From Dimorphilus gyrociliatus (Eukaryota; Annelida; Polychaeta; Dinophilidae): 64,000 nt of DNA. The position numbers and the translations under genes were made by a program. The DNA lies in contig CAJFCJ010000022.1 in assembly GCA_904063045.1 (NCBI GenBank), forward strand, positions 62,001 through 126,000, in the 5' to 3' direction. Below the pieces are notes generated by a model, which saw nothing but the letters and a program-made list of their open reading frames with translations, was not told the DNA's origin and did no database searches. This document shows, piece by piece, positions 1 to 12,294 of this stretch; position 1 is the first letter of the stretch; the number at the start of each line of letters is the position of its first letter.

Positions 1-149
1 CCTGCAAAGCAAGGATTTTTGGAACATAAATCAGTTGTCAGGGACACTCTTCCATTTTCAGCAGATGATTCATTCAATACTGAAGTCTCATCACCTAGTG
101 AAACGATGACTTGCCCCAGAAGGAGACAAACCCATATAACCCGTAACAT
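1..149 (-). CDS. Secreted EGF-domain protein, 5' end only (runs off left edge)
   Basis: On the minus strand an ATG at 149-147 opens about 50 codons that continue to the window edge. The first ~20 residues (MLRVIWVCLLLGQVIVSLG) form a typical signal peptide. An acidic/Ser-rich linker follows, and then DLCSKNPCFAG, which looks like the start of an EGF-like module (C-x3-4-C-x-N/A-G). The ATG follows a splice-acceptor-like sequence (ttttag) at about 151-156. A gtaagt donor near 220 suggests a short noncoding first exon. Only the N-terminus is visible, so domain content beyond the first EGF is unknown. It resembles the modular VWA/EGF protein at the right edge in style, but no orthology is claimed. 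Confidence 0.6.
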   Translation of the reverse strand, partial: MLRVIWVCLLLGQVIVSLGDETSVLNESSAENGRVSLTTDLCSKNPCFA

Positions 150-292
150 TCTAAAAAGACAAAATATTGTCAATAATAAATAAAAAATGCGAAGAAGTTG
201 TTAAAATTCATACTTACATAGTTTTAAGGCAGAGTCTTTTCTTCCTTAAGCGACGTTATGGCTACAACGCAACGATAAAGAAAAGTCATCGG

Positions 293-300
293 CTTTTATA
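293..300 (-). promoter_or_regulatory. TATA box of the left-edge EGF gene
   Basis: TATAAAAG lies on the minus strand. It is about 75 bp upstream of a gtaagt donor (near 220), with a possible noncoding exon between them. The spacing suits transcription starting around 262-270. Confidence 0.5.
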
Positions 301-1185
301 GCAAGAATATCGGAATTATCTAGATCACTTTTTTAGTGAGTTCGTCGCTTTGAACAGTTTTTTTAATTTATTTTCGGATGTTTTGCCACGCGATAGTATT
401 TTTTATTGGAGAAAAAAAAGGAATCATTGGACTTGTTTAAGCTGAAAGACAAAAAAAGCATGCTACAAATTTTTTATAGCGATCAATTTGAACGGAAGCA
501 TTTTTTTTAAGAACGATGGAGAATTGACGTCTGCAGCTGTCATTTTCTATTAGTTTATAATTTTCCAGTTATTGAAATGTTGATGAAGAAAGTTTTATCT
601 TGAAAAAGAACTATTTCCGGAATGGTACTTTATACAAGAAGTACATTCATTCGAATAAAGCTAATTCTATTAAAGTTGCGAACATATAAGTTTATTCCAC
701 AATTGATGGAATATTAATAATTATTATTATCAATTCAAAATAGATATCCAGTAATATCTTCATATCCAAAATTTAGAAAAAAAAATAATTTTTCCAGATG
801 GTTTAAAACATATAGCCTATACTGTATATTTTTTAAATCTTTCGATAGCTTCTATCCTTTTGCCTCATTTCATAGATATTCAACGCAGATCTATTTTAAA
901 GAAACGTGAAAATACAAACTAAAGAACTCTGAAGTGATGAAAAATAAAACTGGAATTACAGAATATTTGCTGGAAGTAAACATTTTACACTTACGAATGT
1001 GTATTCATAATGTTTTCTCAGCATTTAAGACTAAAGAGAATGTTCTGTATGAATATCATTTTTTAGTAATGATTGTTCTTCTTTCAGTAGACATATTAGA
1101 ATAAAAGTTGAAATGAAATATTCAGTATATTACTTTGCAACCTACAAACTGTTCATTCAGTAATGATAGACAAAAAGTTTAGGCG
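301..1185. other. Intergenic, divergent promoter region
   Basis: AT-rich sequence between the minus-strand EGF gene and the first plus-strand ionotropic receptor. No coding exon or RNA gene was recognised. A TATACTGTATA motif occurs at 818-828 (see the footprint finding). Confidence 0.6.
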
Positions 1186-4100
1186 ATGCGTCTCAGCTTC
1201 TCGCTCTCCTTCTCATTCATGGTAAACTTTTTAGTGATAACAGCATTCGAAAATCGTATATTATGGAATTCATTTCAAAGAGTAGCTCTCCATGGTGGTA
1301 ATGAAGGTAAACATCTCTCTCCATCTCTTCTCTCTGTCTCTCTCTCTCTCTCGTTTCTTGTCTTCCTCTGTATTTGCACAGCGTATATTTTAACATAGAT
1401 CAAGATGTATTCAATTTAATATATAACTGACGAAATTATAACGGTAATAAAATTTAAAGAGTAAAACTTTCAGCCTTAAACATTCGCCCTAATTCTTCAA
1501 ACATTGACAATATAAGAAACCTCAGCGTATTTATCAAACATGTTGAATGGAAAAAAGATGAAATTGATTGCCTAGTTTTTATGGGAAATAGTGAGGATAT
1601 AAAGAAATGGTTTAAAGCAGTAAAATTATCATCATTTTTTGTTTCAATTATTTATTCTAATTCTGCTTCGAATAATTTTAGACAATTAAAAACATTCATT
1701 CAAGTTTTTCCTATTCCAAATTTCATTGGATGTTCATGATAAATGATAAAAATAATTCGACGAATTTGGATAATCTTGCTGATTATTTTCAAAATCTCAC
1801 TCACGCCGTCATTGCATATAAGGTTAATTACATATTTCTCTTATTTCCTATTTTATAGTATATGATTATATATTTTTTCATTTGCAGCGAATGGAAAACT
1901 GGAAACTTTCCACATTTCTGTTTGATCAGTTGAATCATAAATACTGGAAAGAGTTAAAAGATGGATATTTGAACAAGTGGAGTTTATTTCCAAATTCCAA
2001 ATTTGGTTTAAATGGAATAAAATTAAGAATTATGACAAATAACGTATATATATATATATACTGTATATATGTATATATGTATGTACATATGTACGAATAT
2101 TTTTTTGTAATGCCATCACTTAAAAGGCTTAACAAATTAGCAAAATTCAATTTACATTATAAGTGATAATATAAGAAAAGTATAAGGGAACAATATGACG
2201 ATAAAAAATATATAATAAAAATAACTTTGTTACACTAACCTTGTTTTAGTTAAAGCCTATTAGTTGTTTTTTCCACTAATTAACCAAATACGACGTGGCA
2301 GACATATAAAAAAATAACCTAAAATGATGATAATATAAAAAATATCTTACAAAAAATGATAGAGTTGGACTCATACGTAGGGGAATAAAAGACTAGAACT
2401 AGAAAAACAGACAACAAAAAAAAGTGAGAGAAACAAAAAGTAATGTGTTATATATATATATAAATAGAATGTATAGTTTTGATTAAAAGTAAAATTAAAT
2501 CGTATATAACTTTATATATCATATATCATTATTAATTAACTATTTTCTAATGGTTTTCTTTCTTGTTGAAAACTAGTGGCCGTTCTTTGTTGATTCAATT
2601 CCCGGAAAGAATGGACAATTTCAAGGAATATCGATTGATTTATTACATTTTCTTGCGCAAGATTTAAATTTTACGTAAGAAAGATATCATTAAATAAATC
2701 AATGTCAATCTAAATTGAATGTTTTTGTTTGTTTTTCCATTCTGCGAATAATTCTAAATAGTTACGATGGTCCTTTCCTACCTGAGAATAGGGAATGGGA
2801 TGGATTGACTGCGGCCTTAGTAGAAAATGTTATTTATTCATACATAAACACAAAGCTTATTTTATATGAAACATACCACTTTCCTGTTCAAATATATGCT
2901 TTTTTATTTATTTATAGAAGGCTGATGCAGTATTTACGGCATTTTCGGCTACGGATAATAGGAAAAAAATAATTGATTTTACAGTACCATATTACTACGT
3001 TAGACCTTCTCTACTATTTCGTAATCATCTAGAAAATTTTGACGACAAAAGTCTCTTTTTTATTAAGCCATTTTCACTGAATGTATGGATTTCTTTAGGT
3101 AGTTCTTCTATTTTTATCATTTTAAAATATTCATTAATATACATTTTTCTGACATTCCCCTTTTGATTAATACAGTTGTTGCAGTATCTTTCATGGGACT
3201 TTTACTAAGAATTATTGACAGATGTCAAAATCAATTCATTTTTAGTGGGGAACATTTATTTTTTGTTGGAAGTTTATTAAATCAAGGTGGATGTTATAAA
3301 TTTGATAATTCCGCTATAAGAATAATTGTGTCAAGTTGGTGGTTATTTGTAATAACTGCAATAGCTATTTATTGCGGGAATATTTTTGCGAATTTGACTG
3401 TATATTCAAAGAAATTACCTTTTGAATCTCTTGAAGAGTTAATCGACAATAAAGAATACTCGTTTACAATTTTATCGGGAGGAGCTTTTAATTCAGTTTT
3501 TAGGGTTAATATTCTTATATTAATATAGGTTATATGGTAGTAAGGACACATAGAGAAATTTAGAAAATAACATAAATGATGATTGGCTGATTACTTTGGC
3601 TAATTACTTTATTTAATCTTTTCACTTTTCGTAGGATAGTAAAGATGAAATATACCAACAACTTTATAGAAATTTAGAACAAACCCTTCAACGGAGACCA
3701 GAACTAAAAACTACTGATTTTGAGGAAATGATACGATTCACTTTAAAAGGTCGAATAGCCTATCTAAATGGTGGTGGTGAAGATATAAGGGGAAGATATC
3801 CTGAATTAACAAATATTCCAACTGGTATTGGATTTTCAATGTATATCATAGGCCTCCAGAAGGGCTCATACTACACTAACCTAATGTCATCCTCGTACGT
3901 TTCAATAATTGACACTTTAATAAATTATCACTAACAGCTAATGTAACTCTTTGTTCAATTGTTTTAAAAATAGAATTTTAAAAGCTATTCAAAGTGGTTT
4001 CATAGAGAAATGGAGAAGGCACTGGTTGAAAATTAAGAATAATGATGTTTCAAGGCAAAATTCTGGCTTTAATGCAATAGTTCTAAGTGTAACATTAAAA

Positions 4101-4205
4101 GATTTATCGAGCGTCTGTTATGTATTAGGAGTGGGAATTCTATTGTCATCATTTACATTAATAGTAGAGATATTGATAATAAAGATAAAATGCAGAATAT
4201 CATGA
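1186..4205 (+). CDS. Ionotropic receptor-like channel 1 (iGluR superfamily)
   Basis: First of three tandem ligand-gated cation channel genes. Exons: 1186-1306, 1474-1619, 1682-1822, 1888-2043, 2577-2674, 2762-2828, 2918-3098, 3176-3504, 3635-3894, 3974-4205, giving 576 aa. A signal peptide and only ~190 residues precede the ligand-binding half S1, so the full iGluR amino-terminal domain is absent, as in IRs. S1 holds Arg258 in DNRKKIIDF, aligned with the iGluR arginine that binds the ligand alpha-carboxylate. M1, the pore loop (GSLLNQGG, Asn339 at the Q/R/N site) and M3 (WWLFVITAIAIYCGNIFANL, a degenerate SYTANLAAF) follow. After S2, M4 lies near the C-terminus. Unlike its two neighbours, it has no intron inside the 3635-3894 exon. 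Ligand and expression are unknown. An atypical iGluR of another clade is the main alternative. Confidence 0.85.
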
Positions 4206-5621
4206 GAAGAATTCTAAAAAATTACAACAGTCTGTTCAATAAAAAAAGAAAAAACTGTACTATACTATATGTAAATATACAGTATAAATATATCCAATAC
4301 ATACACCAACGTCAACTGTAACGGTTTTATATTACACTCTAGTATTATAAAGTGAAACAGTTTAGACAATGTTCAAAAATGACTTGAAAAATTGAACTAT
4401 GAGTTTTCTATCATTGCGGCAATTACCTCAGCGACTCTTAACCTTATTAAACAAAGATCAAAGTAGCCGGTATTCACCTCAAATAGTAGCGAAATAAAAT
4501 ATTTGAATTTCTACTTTACATTGTTTGAACATGTATTGATATCACTTTATCATTAAATTGAACCCAGCTATTAAGCAAGATGTTAAAAATTAATAATAAA
4601 AATGATGAAGATTATAAAAGAGAATCGCTCGAAGAAGAGTTAGGAGAACTATGAAAAAGGGAAATGGTGAAAGGTTAATTAAGCAAGTGAAGTGTGATCG
4701 ATCTGTTAAAGTGGTTACAATTGACTTGAACGAGACAAAAGATAGATAGAGTAGCTTAATATGAATCCGATTTGATCTATAGGAACCATTGCATTTCATG
4801 TGAAATAGAGTCTTGTAGAGAGAATAGGGTAAATTAAATGAGACTAATATTTAAGAATTTTGCCTAATGTAATTTGCAAGTAGTGTTTGTAATAAGGTAC
4901 TTTACAAGATAGAGAGATGGCATTTTTTAACCTAACCTCGACACCATTATGGCGCTTATCCTACATTTTTCATACTTTCTAACCTCTAACACGAATCTAA
5001 CTTGATATTGTTTTTCCTATTCCAACAAAAAAAACTATTGTTTGATTTTCTTAGAAGGATTTGAATCTTGTTACCTAAGATACAATGTAGAAGGACTGTT
5101 TGTCTAGTAATCATATCATCTATGAATTATGTTGTCTACGAGTTATCTTGTCTAGCTGTTGACCTAGACCCAAATATTATGAATACTTTTCTCCATATAG
5201 GATACACTATACGATAATATAATAAGAATAGTATTTTAAGTATAGTTTATGCATTTATCGGTATAGATTGTATCATCTATTTTGGTACATTGATTAAGAT
5301 AAATTAGTTAATTGATTAATTATAAAAATTGTTACCAAACTAATAAATTCATCTTTCTTCTAAAAGAGTTATTATTTATCGATAATGCTAATTCTTGTAT
5401 CTTAATTACAATAAACAAAGACTTGAACGATTTTCTTCTCCCTTTTCTACGTTTTAAGCCTAGAATGATAAATTAATAATTAAGTATATAATACTAATAA
5501 AGGGGGAAAAAATAATAGTATTATTTACATTCGGTGTTCGATTAGCGGTATTTCAATTCCACGTTACTTTTAATTTGGACATATCTAGTATAATGATTGA
5601 AGGGAGAGAACGCTTCTGATC
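4206..5621. other. Intergenic between IR-like genes 1 and 2
   Basis: 1.4 kb of AT-rich sequence with TATACAGTATA at 4276-4286 and no recognisable exon. I found no remnant of a fourth receptor. Confidence 0.6.
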
Positions 5622-8107
5622 ATGTATAAAATTCTCTTCTTTTTCATATTTTATATGCTGATTTTATTAAAACATGATGTAAATTCACAATCATCAATTT
5701 TAATAAAGCAATCAATTAATTGGACATCTTTTGATCAAGTTGCAGCTTACGGAGAAAATTTAAAAGGTAGATTATTTCTTTCTTTCTCTCTTTACCATTA
5801 AAAGAGATATTTCATTATAGAATTTAACGCTTTATTCGATGGATTAAATTTAATAAAATTAACAAATTTAAATGAATTTGTCACTATTTTAAAAAAGTTA
5901 AAAAATGATATTGAATTGATTACGTTAGTTGGAGGAAAAAGGAAGATAATTGAATGGTTTAAACAAGTAAACTAATTTATTTATTACTAATATCATATAT
6001 ACTTGTAAATATTCTATATAATGATAATATCAATTGGTATATATTTTCATAGATTTCATCGTCTATTCACAAAAGCTATTCAATAATAAAATTTAAATGG
6101 TTGTTCGTTTTCCATAATATAGATGACTTGAAAGATAACTTTAATATACTGCCCATTAATGATATTATTAATATAGCTGTTACTGGATTGGTGAATTTCA
6201 TTATTTAAATTTTTCTTATTTCCTATTAATTTAAAAGTTTCTTCTCTTTTTTCTGTTGAAATTATAGAATTCAACCGATATTTATACTTTGGCATTTGAT
6301 AAGAATAATTACAGATATTGGTGTAGAGTAAATAGAACTGAAGAAGCCATTTTGAATCCTTTTAATTTATATCCAAATCTCAATTATGGTTTTAATAGAA
6401 TGAAATTAAAAATATTAACTAATCTAGTAATGAACACGTTTATTAATTAATTGTGTAGTAAGCAAATAGAGATAATTATACGATATTTCAATAGTGGTCA
6501 CCTTTTTCCGAAATGAATGAAGATGGACAATTCATTGGAATAGCTATTGACCTACTTAAACATGTTGCTAAAGATTTGAATTTCACGTAAGAAAGGATAT
6601 GTTATATTTGACATTATATATACTCTATATATTATTACAGATATGACCTATTTCTACCAAGAGATGGAAAATGGGGTAGTGTCTCTTCAAACGGAACATG
6701 GAATGGTATGATAAGAGATTTACTCGATAAAGTTAATATAATAAAATGAGAAATAAGATACATTTTATGATCAATTTTAACTGAAATATCTTAAATATTC
6801 CCTTTAGCAAGCTGATGCGTCTTTTGCACCGTTCACTGTTGTTAAAAGTAGAGCTGAAGCTGTCGATTTTACGACATCGTATTATTTTTTTCGTCCAGCA
6901 ATATCTTACAAGAACCATCTAACAGATTCGAAAACTGCTAGAAAACTTCTCTTCTTAAAGCCTTTTTCGTCTTTGTTATGGGTTCTTCTAGGTAATAATT
7001 CAATATTATATCGCTATATGTTGAAAAAAAAGCTGCTATTAACGATAGATGGCGTTATCGTACTGATTTTTAGGTTTAGTAACGCTTTTGGTTGGATTTG
7101 TTTTAAGATTTTTTGAAAGACCGGCTAATAAGTTCATATACAGCGTTGAGCATTTATTTATATTTGGAAGTTTGATAAATCAAGGAGGAAGTATTACTGT
7201 CAACAGAGGAGCTAGTAGATTATTTTTATCTGCTTGGTGGGTGTTTGTTATAACAATTGTGGCTACATATAGTGGGAATATTATTGCTAATCTCGCTATT
7301 CGCCGTGTATCATATCCGTTTAATTCTTTGGAGGAGCTCGCCGAAAACAACGAGTATAGATTAGTTCTACTAGAGGGCGCTGCTTATGAATTAATTTTTA
7401 AAGTTGTAAACAAGTTTTAATAGTTTTATATAATAAAAACTCTTTATAAAAATTTAGGAATCGAATAGTACAATTTATAAAAAATTATGGAAGCAACTTC
7501 AGGAAGATGCAAAAGAGACACCGGATATGTTTACGTCAGATTACGATGCATTAACAAGATTGGTAAAGAAGGTTTGCTGTTGAATGCATTGCAAAACTGC
7601 TAATAACAATTGTAATGTTAACAATTTAGGGTGGTTACGCGTTCTTAGACGATGGTTTTGAGACTAAAGCTCTAAAACATAGAGATTTGACTTTTATAAC
7701 AATTGGAATAACATTCTCCACCTATGCCATTGCAGTACAGCCAGGATCGTATTATCAATATATCATATCAGAGTCGTAAGTATCAAAATGAATTGTTGAA
7801 ACAACTAATAAGAAAAAAAAAACAAACAAATAGCATTCTCAAGGCTCTCGAAAATGGATTGATAAATTTATGGGAAAGGAGAATATTTCGAGAACATCAC
7901 TATTTATCCGAGTCATCAACAGGATTTCATTCGTATATACGTAAAATAGTCTTATTTGATATCGTTGAAGTATTTTACGTTCTCTTCTTCGGTCTTTTCG
8001 TATCGAGTGTTGTTTTATTCTATGAAAGATATTTTCATCATTTAAAATATTTTTTCACAAAGAAATTCTGTAATCTTTTCAATAGAAATGCAAAAATTCA
8101 ATACTGA
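5622..8107 (+). CDS. Ionotropic receptor-like channel 2 (iGluR superfamily)
   Basis: Second tandem copy. Exons: 5622-5766, 5821-5966, 6053-6190, 6268-6426, 6495-6586, 6641-6731, 6808-6991, 7074-7402, 7458-7571, 7630-7775, 7834-8107, giving 605 aa. The N-terminus is a hydrophobic signal peptide. S1 carries APFT and then Arg272 (KSRAEAVDF), matching the iGluR ligand-binding pattern APLT...R. The pore loop is GSLINQGG with Asn354 at the Q/R/N position, and M3 ends YSGNIIANLAI. S2 holds YAFLDDGFE, where an acidic residue aligns with the amino-group-binding acid of iGluRs. M4 lies near the end and a 20-30 residue cytoplasmic tail follows. Several exons equal those of gene 1 or 3 in length (146, 329, 114, 146, 91), showing common descent despite strong sequence divergence. 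Confidence 0.85.
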
Positions 8108-9339
8108 AATAATAAAATTAGTCTTAAAGAATAAACCTCAATTCTATTAGTTTAAATATACATTAGTATATACAATATAAGGAATTTATTGAAGATTTTA
8201 TACATGCAACAATATATATATATATATAAAATATATGTGTAGTTTTTTTATCTTTAAGCGATTGTCTTCTTCTCTTTAAACTTATTTGTGCACAGCCAAT
8301 AAAAAAACGTAGTAAATTCCACTCATTATGAATAAATTTGCATATTTAAATAATTTTTCCTTTTTCGATTTGAAATAATACCATAGAGGAAAACATTACA
8401 CAACTATTAACCCTCTCGTAGATTGATTGTTTTTTCCATTTTTAGCTATGAAAGCCTATAAGTAGTTATCGCTCGCATTAATTCACTTATTAGAAAATCT
8501 CTGATAGAACTCTCTCTCCCTCTCTGTCTCTCTCAAAGTGAAACATTCTCTCTACGGTATATCTATTCCATAGATAATAACGTATTTTGTACGAAACAAA
8601 TAGCTCTTATTACAAAAATTGTTTTTTCGTTTACTTCCGAGAACAGCTGTGTGTAAAAAAAAATTAATTAGTGTATTTATTATTTAAATGAACCACTTAT
8701 ACAATATAACCTATAAAAACTATAGTAGTGTAGATGGACTGTCTATGGACGTAGATAAATATATAGTGATACTTATTACTAATAAAATGGAAAGAAGTAA
8801 ATAGCATTGTTGTTTTTATAAATTAATTCTATGAATTAAATGGTGTTTTGCATTATTTTATTTATAGCTTGCCAATTGCTATACTATCATCTACATGGAT
8901 TGTTATTGTATCGTATGAATGCGCGTGGAGTAGTTAAATATTACTTATGTTATTAATTGAGCTGCTAGTTCCGTCTGTAGAGCCTTTACTGCTGACATAA
9001 TTAATAAGGTTATGTACGGATATTATTTAATTAATGTATGCATATAGCAATAATATTTCAAACATAATTCTGTTGGTCAACGTTTTAAACATTAACCATT
9101 AATCTAATAACTGAATTTGTATTATTATATAAATTGGAAAAAGATAAAGAGATACAGGATGTAAAAGGAAAAAAGAAAGAAATGAAATATAGATAGACCT
9201 ATAGCACATACATGGAATTAATAGTAATCGTTTTTATTCATTTACGATTTATAGTCACAGGAGAACGCATCTCGCCTGCATACGTTTTGTTTCTGTTTCT
9301 CATTGCTGTTATAAATGGGATAAATACAATCTCTAAATT
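8108..9339. other. Intergenic between IR-like genes 2 and 3
   Basis: AT-rich and low complexity. A (TA)n run sits near 8213-8236 and a CT-rich stretch near 8512-8535. No exon or RNA gene was recognised. Confidence 0.6.
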
Positions 9340-11917
9340 ATGGTTGCTCTTAGCATTTTATACTTGATTAGTTTATTTTCAATTTCTTCAACAAATTTGT
9401 TGATCTCAGTAAAATGGAAAATCAACTGGAACGACTTTCAGACGTCAATAATATGTTCAAAATATAATTGCAGTAGGTATATTAGTGTAAATAAACTAGT
9501 ATATAGTTTTCTTGTATATACATATACTGTACTGTCTATACTGTTTACCTAATAATTATCCAGATATTCAATATACTTCTCGTGAAGATCAATTCAATTT
9601 ATCAAGTCAGATGGATTTATTTGAAAAGTCTATAAGAGAGGAAAAGATAAAAATTGATTGTATACTAATATATGGAAATTTTATAAATGTTTATAACATA
9701 TTTAGAAAGGTATATATAATTTTAAATATCATCATTAGTAAAATTATTAAAAGTATAATCTACAAGACATCGTTAAATATCGATATATTTAATATTTCTA
9801 TTCATATTAATATACAATATATTTTTTAAGTTATTAATAATTTAACTATAAATGCTATTTTTACAGATTTACACTTCTGTACATGAAACTTATTCGATTG
9901 TGAAATTTAAATGGATATTTTTAATTGAAAATTTTCAATACGATTATATTTCGTTAACTAAATTTAATCATATTGTCAATATTGCTATTATTTACCAGGT
10001 TCTTTTAATAAAACTTTCTCCCTCTTTGTCTCTCTCTCTCTCTCTCCCTCTTGCTGACTTTCGTTCTATCTATCTCTCTTTTCTCTTTTATTAATAAAAT
10101 CTATTGTTTAATTGAAAATTTATAGGCAAAGAATAAGACTCTTCAATATTCAAATTTATCATTTCATCGTGACAATAATGGAAATAGACTATGGCAGTTT
10201 TGGGGTAACATTGGTAATAGATCTCTGTCAAATCTACTACTCTTTCCATATTGTAACTATGGTTTGAATAAAATGAAATTAAGAATAGCAACGAAATCAG
10301 TAAGTCAAAGGAAGTTATAATTGTCTTTGATAAAATGTGTTTCGCCATTTCAAAGTGGCCAGCTTACTCTGCGTGGAATGAAAATATTGGAAACTTTGAA
10401 GGACTGTCTATTGAATTATTGAAATATGTCATGAATGATTTAAATTTCACGTAAGTGCAGCTAGGTGTAAAAATAGAATACTGGACGTATCTATTTCTCA
10501 CGCGATTGTTTAATACAGTACTGAAAAAATACAAACACCAGAAGATGATAAATGGGGTAGCTTGGAGAATAATACGTGGAATGGACTAATAAAAATGTTA
10601 ATGGATAATGTAGGGTCTATTAGTATAAGTTCAATTATTAAAAATTGCTGTTGTTCCTTTCTCTTGTCTTTTAAAATAGAAAACTGATGCAGTATTTGCT
10701 CCTCTAACTCCTCTTAAAGATAGGCAAGATGTAATGGACTTTTCGCTACCTTATCATTTTGTAAGGCCAATGTTAATATTTAAAAATCATCTTCATGAGA
10801 ATAATTCAAATGAGCGTGGGGAATTCTTTTTTCTTCAACCTTTTTCGAATATTACCTGGATATTGATATGCGTTTCCGTCGCTGTAATGGGTTTCCTGTT
10901 AATGGCTTTGGAGAAGCAAAAATCTTATATTTTCAGCACTGAACACTTATTCTTTTTGGGAACTTTATTCAATCAAGGAGGAGGATACGGTATAAATTCT
11001 AAAGGTTACGTAAGAATAATCCTATCCGGATGGTGGATATTTTCAATAACAATGGTCGCCTTTTTCTCTGGAAAAATAATAGCGGATTTGGCTGTTTATA
11101 AAGCCAAGTATCCATTCGATACGCTAGAAGATTTGGTTTATAGTAAGGATTATACGCTAATCACTTTAGGAGATGCCGCATACGAATCATTATTAAAGGT
11201 TAAAAACAAATTAAACACCAATAATATATATCAAACAGTAAGCGTAACAGTTTGATTATATTCGTAAACTATAGAATAGTAAAAGTTGGACATACCAAGC
11301 ATTATGGGCGAAAATAGCGAAAGCTGCTAGGGATAATCCAGATGTTAGACATACGGATGAGAAGGTTATAATACAATTAGTCCTAAATGTCAGTATGAAT
11401 ATATTATCTATAAGCTTTCATTTAAAGTTAACAATGCATTACATGAATATTCTCCATCATATGAAAAAAAGGGAGGATACGTATTTCTTACGGGTGGATA
11501 CGAGCCCATAATCAACAATCATCCGGAATTATCTATCAAGAATATGGGTATATCGTTTTCAACTTATAACGTTGGTGTTCAAAAAAATTCATACTATAAC
11601 GTTCTAATGTCCAATTCGTAAGTAAATGTAAAGTGAATTGAATAGAATAATATATATCCCCTCTTCTCCGTATAATCAACAGAATCTTGAAAGCACAACA
11701 TTCAGGTATGATTGGTAAATGGAAAAAACAGTTTCTATCAACTCCTAAATTGAAAATATTCGAAAAGACAAGATTTAAGTCGACTATCTCAAGAGTTTCA
11801 TTAAGAGATATTGCGCATATATTCTACATAGTGATATTAAATATTTCAGCTTCACTTTTGACGCTAGTACTGGAGATCCTCTTAGTCAAATTGAAATACT
11901 ATAATAAGTATAAATGA
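9340..11917 (+). CDS. Ionotropic receptor-like channel 3 (iGluR superfamily)
   Basis: Third tandem copy. Exons: 9340-9472, 9564-9709, 9867-9998, 10126-10299, 10356-10450, 10519-10609, 10680-11198, 11275-11388, 11472-11617, 11683-11917, giving 594 aa. S1 has the canonical APLT and Arg272 (KDRQDVMDF). The pore loop is GTLFNQGG (Asn355), M3 reads FSGKIIADLAV, and M4 is near the C-terminus. The S1-to-pore junction, split by an intron in genes 1 and 2, is one uninterrupted 519-bp exon here. The donor at 11389 is gtcagt. I chose it because it yields a 114-bp exon identical in length to gene 2 and keeps the frame; the acceptor at 11471 (aaaaaaag) is weak. A (TC)n tract lies in the third intron, near 10018-10050. 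Confidence 0.82.
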
Positions 11918-12294
11918 TTATATTGAAAAGAAAAAAAAAACAATCAGTTTCCTCAAATCGTTTGTTTGTTTGTTTGTTTTTACTCAAAAGAGAAATTAAA
12001 ACCCAAAAGAAAAAAATGAAAACTATTTTTTTATTTTGAGTTTTTTTTTTATTAAAAAAAAAATATCTAAAAAATAAAATATTCCTTCTTATCTTATTTT
12101 GCTTAAGAGTTAAGTTAAAATAATAAGAACACTGTTACTGTTATAATCTTCTTTTTCTAAATTCTCTTGAATAGACTAAAATTTGAACGAAAAATAAAAA
12201 TAAAAATAAAAGAAAATAAATAATAAAAATAGAAAAAAAATATTTTGAATAAAAAATAAATTTGTATGACTAGTTCTGTGAATAAATTACTGTA
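11918..12294. other. Convergent 3' intergenic space
   Basis: 377 bp of A/T-rich, homopolymer-heavy sequence between the 3' ends of IR-like gene 3 (+) and the ITIH-like gene (-). It likely holds both 3'UTRs and poly(A) signals. No other feature was seen. Confidence 0.55.

Noticed and set aside
1882-2166. 94-codon open frame read as a separate small gene
   Set aside because: Its first part is exon 4 of IR-like gene 1 (1888-2043). The rest is intron read-through into a TA repeat.
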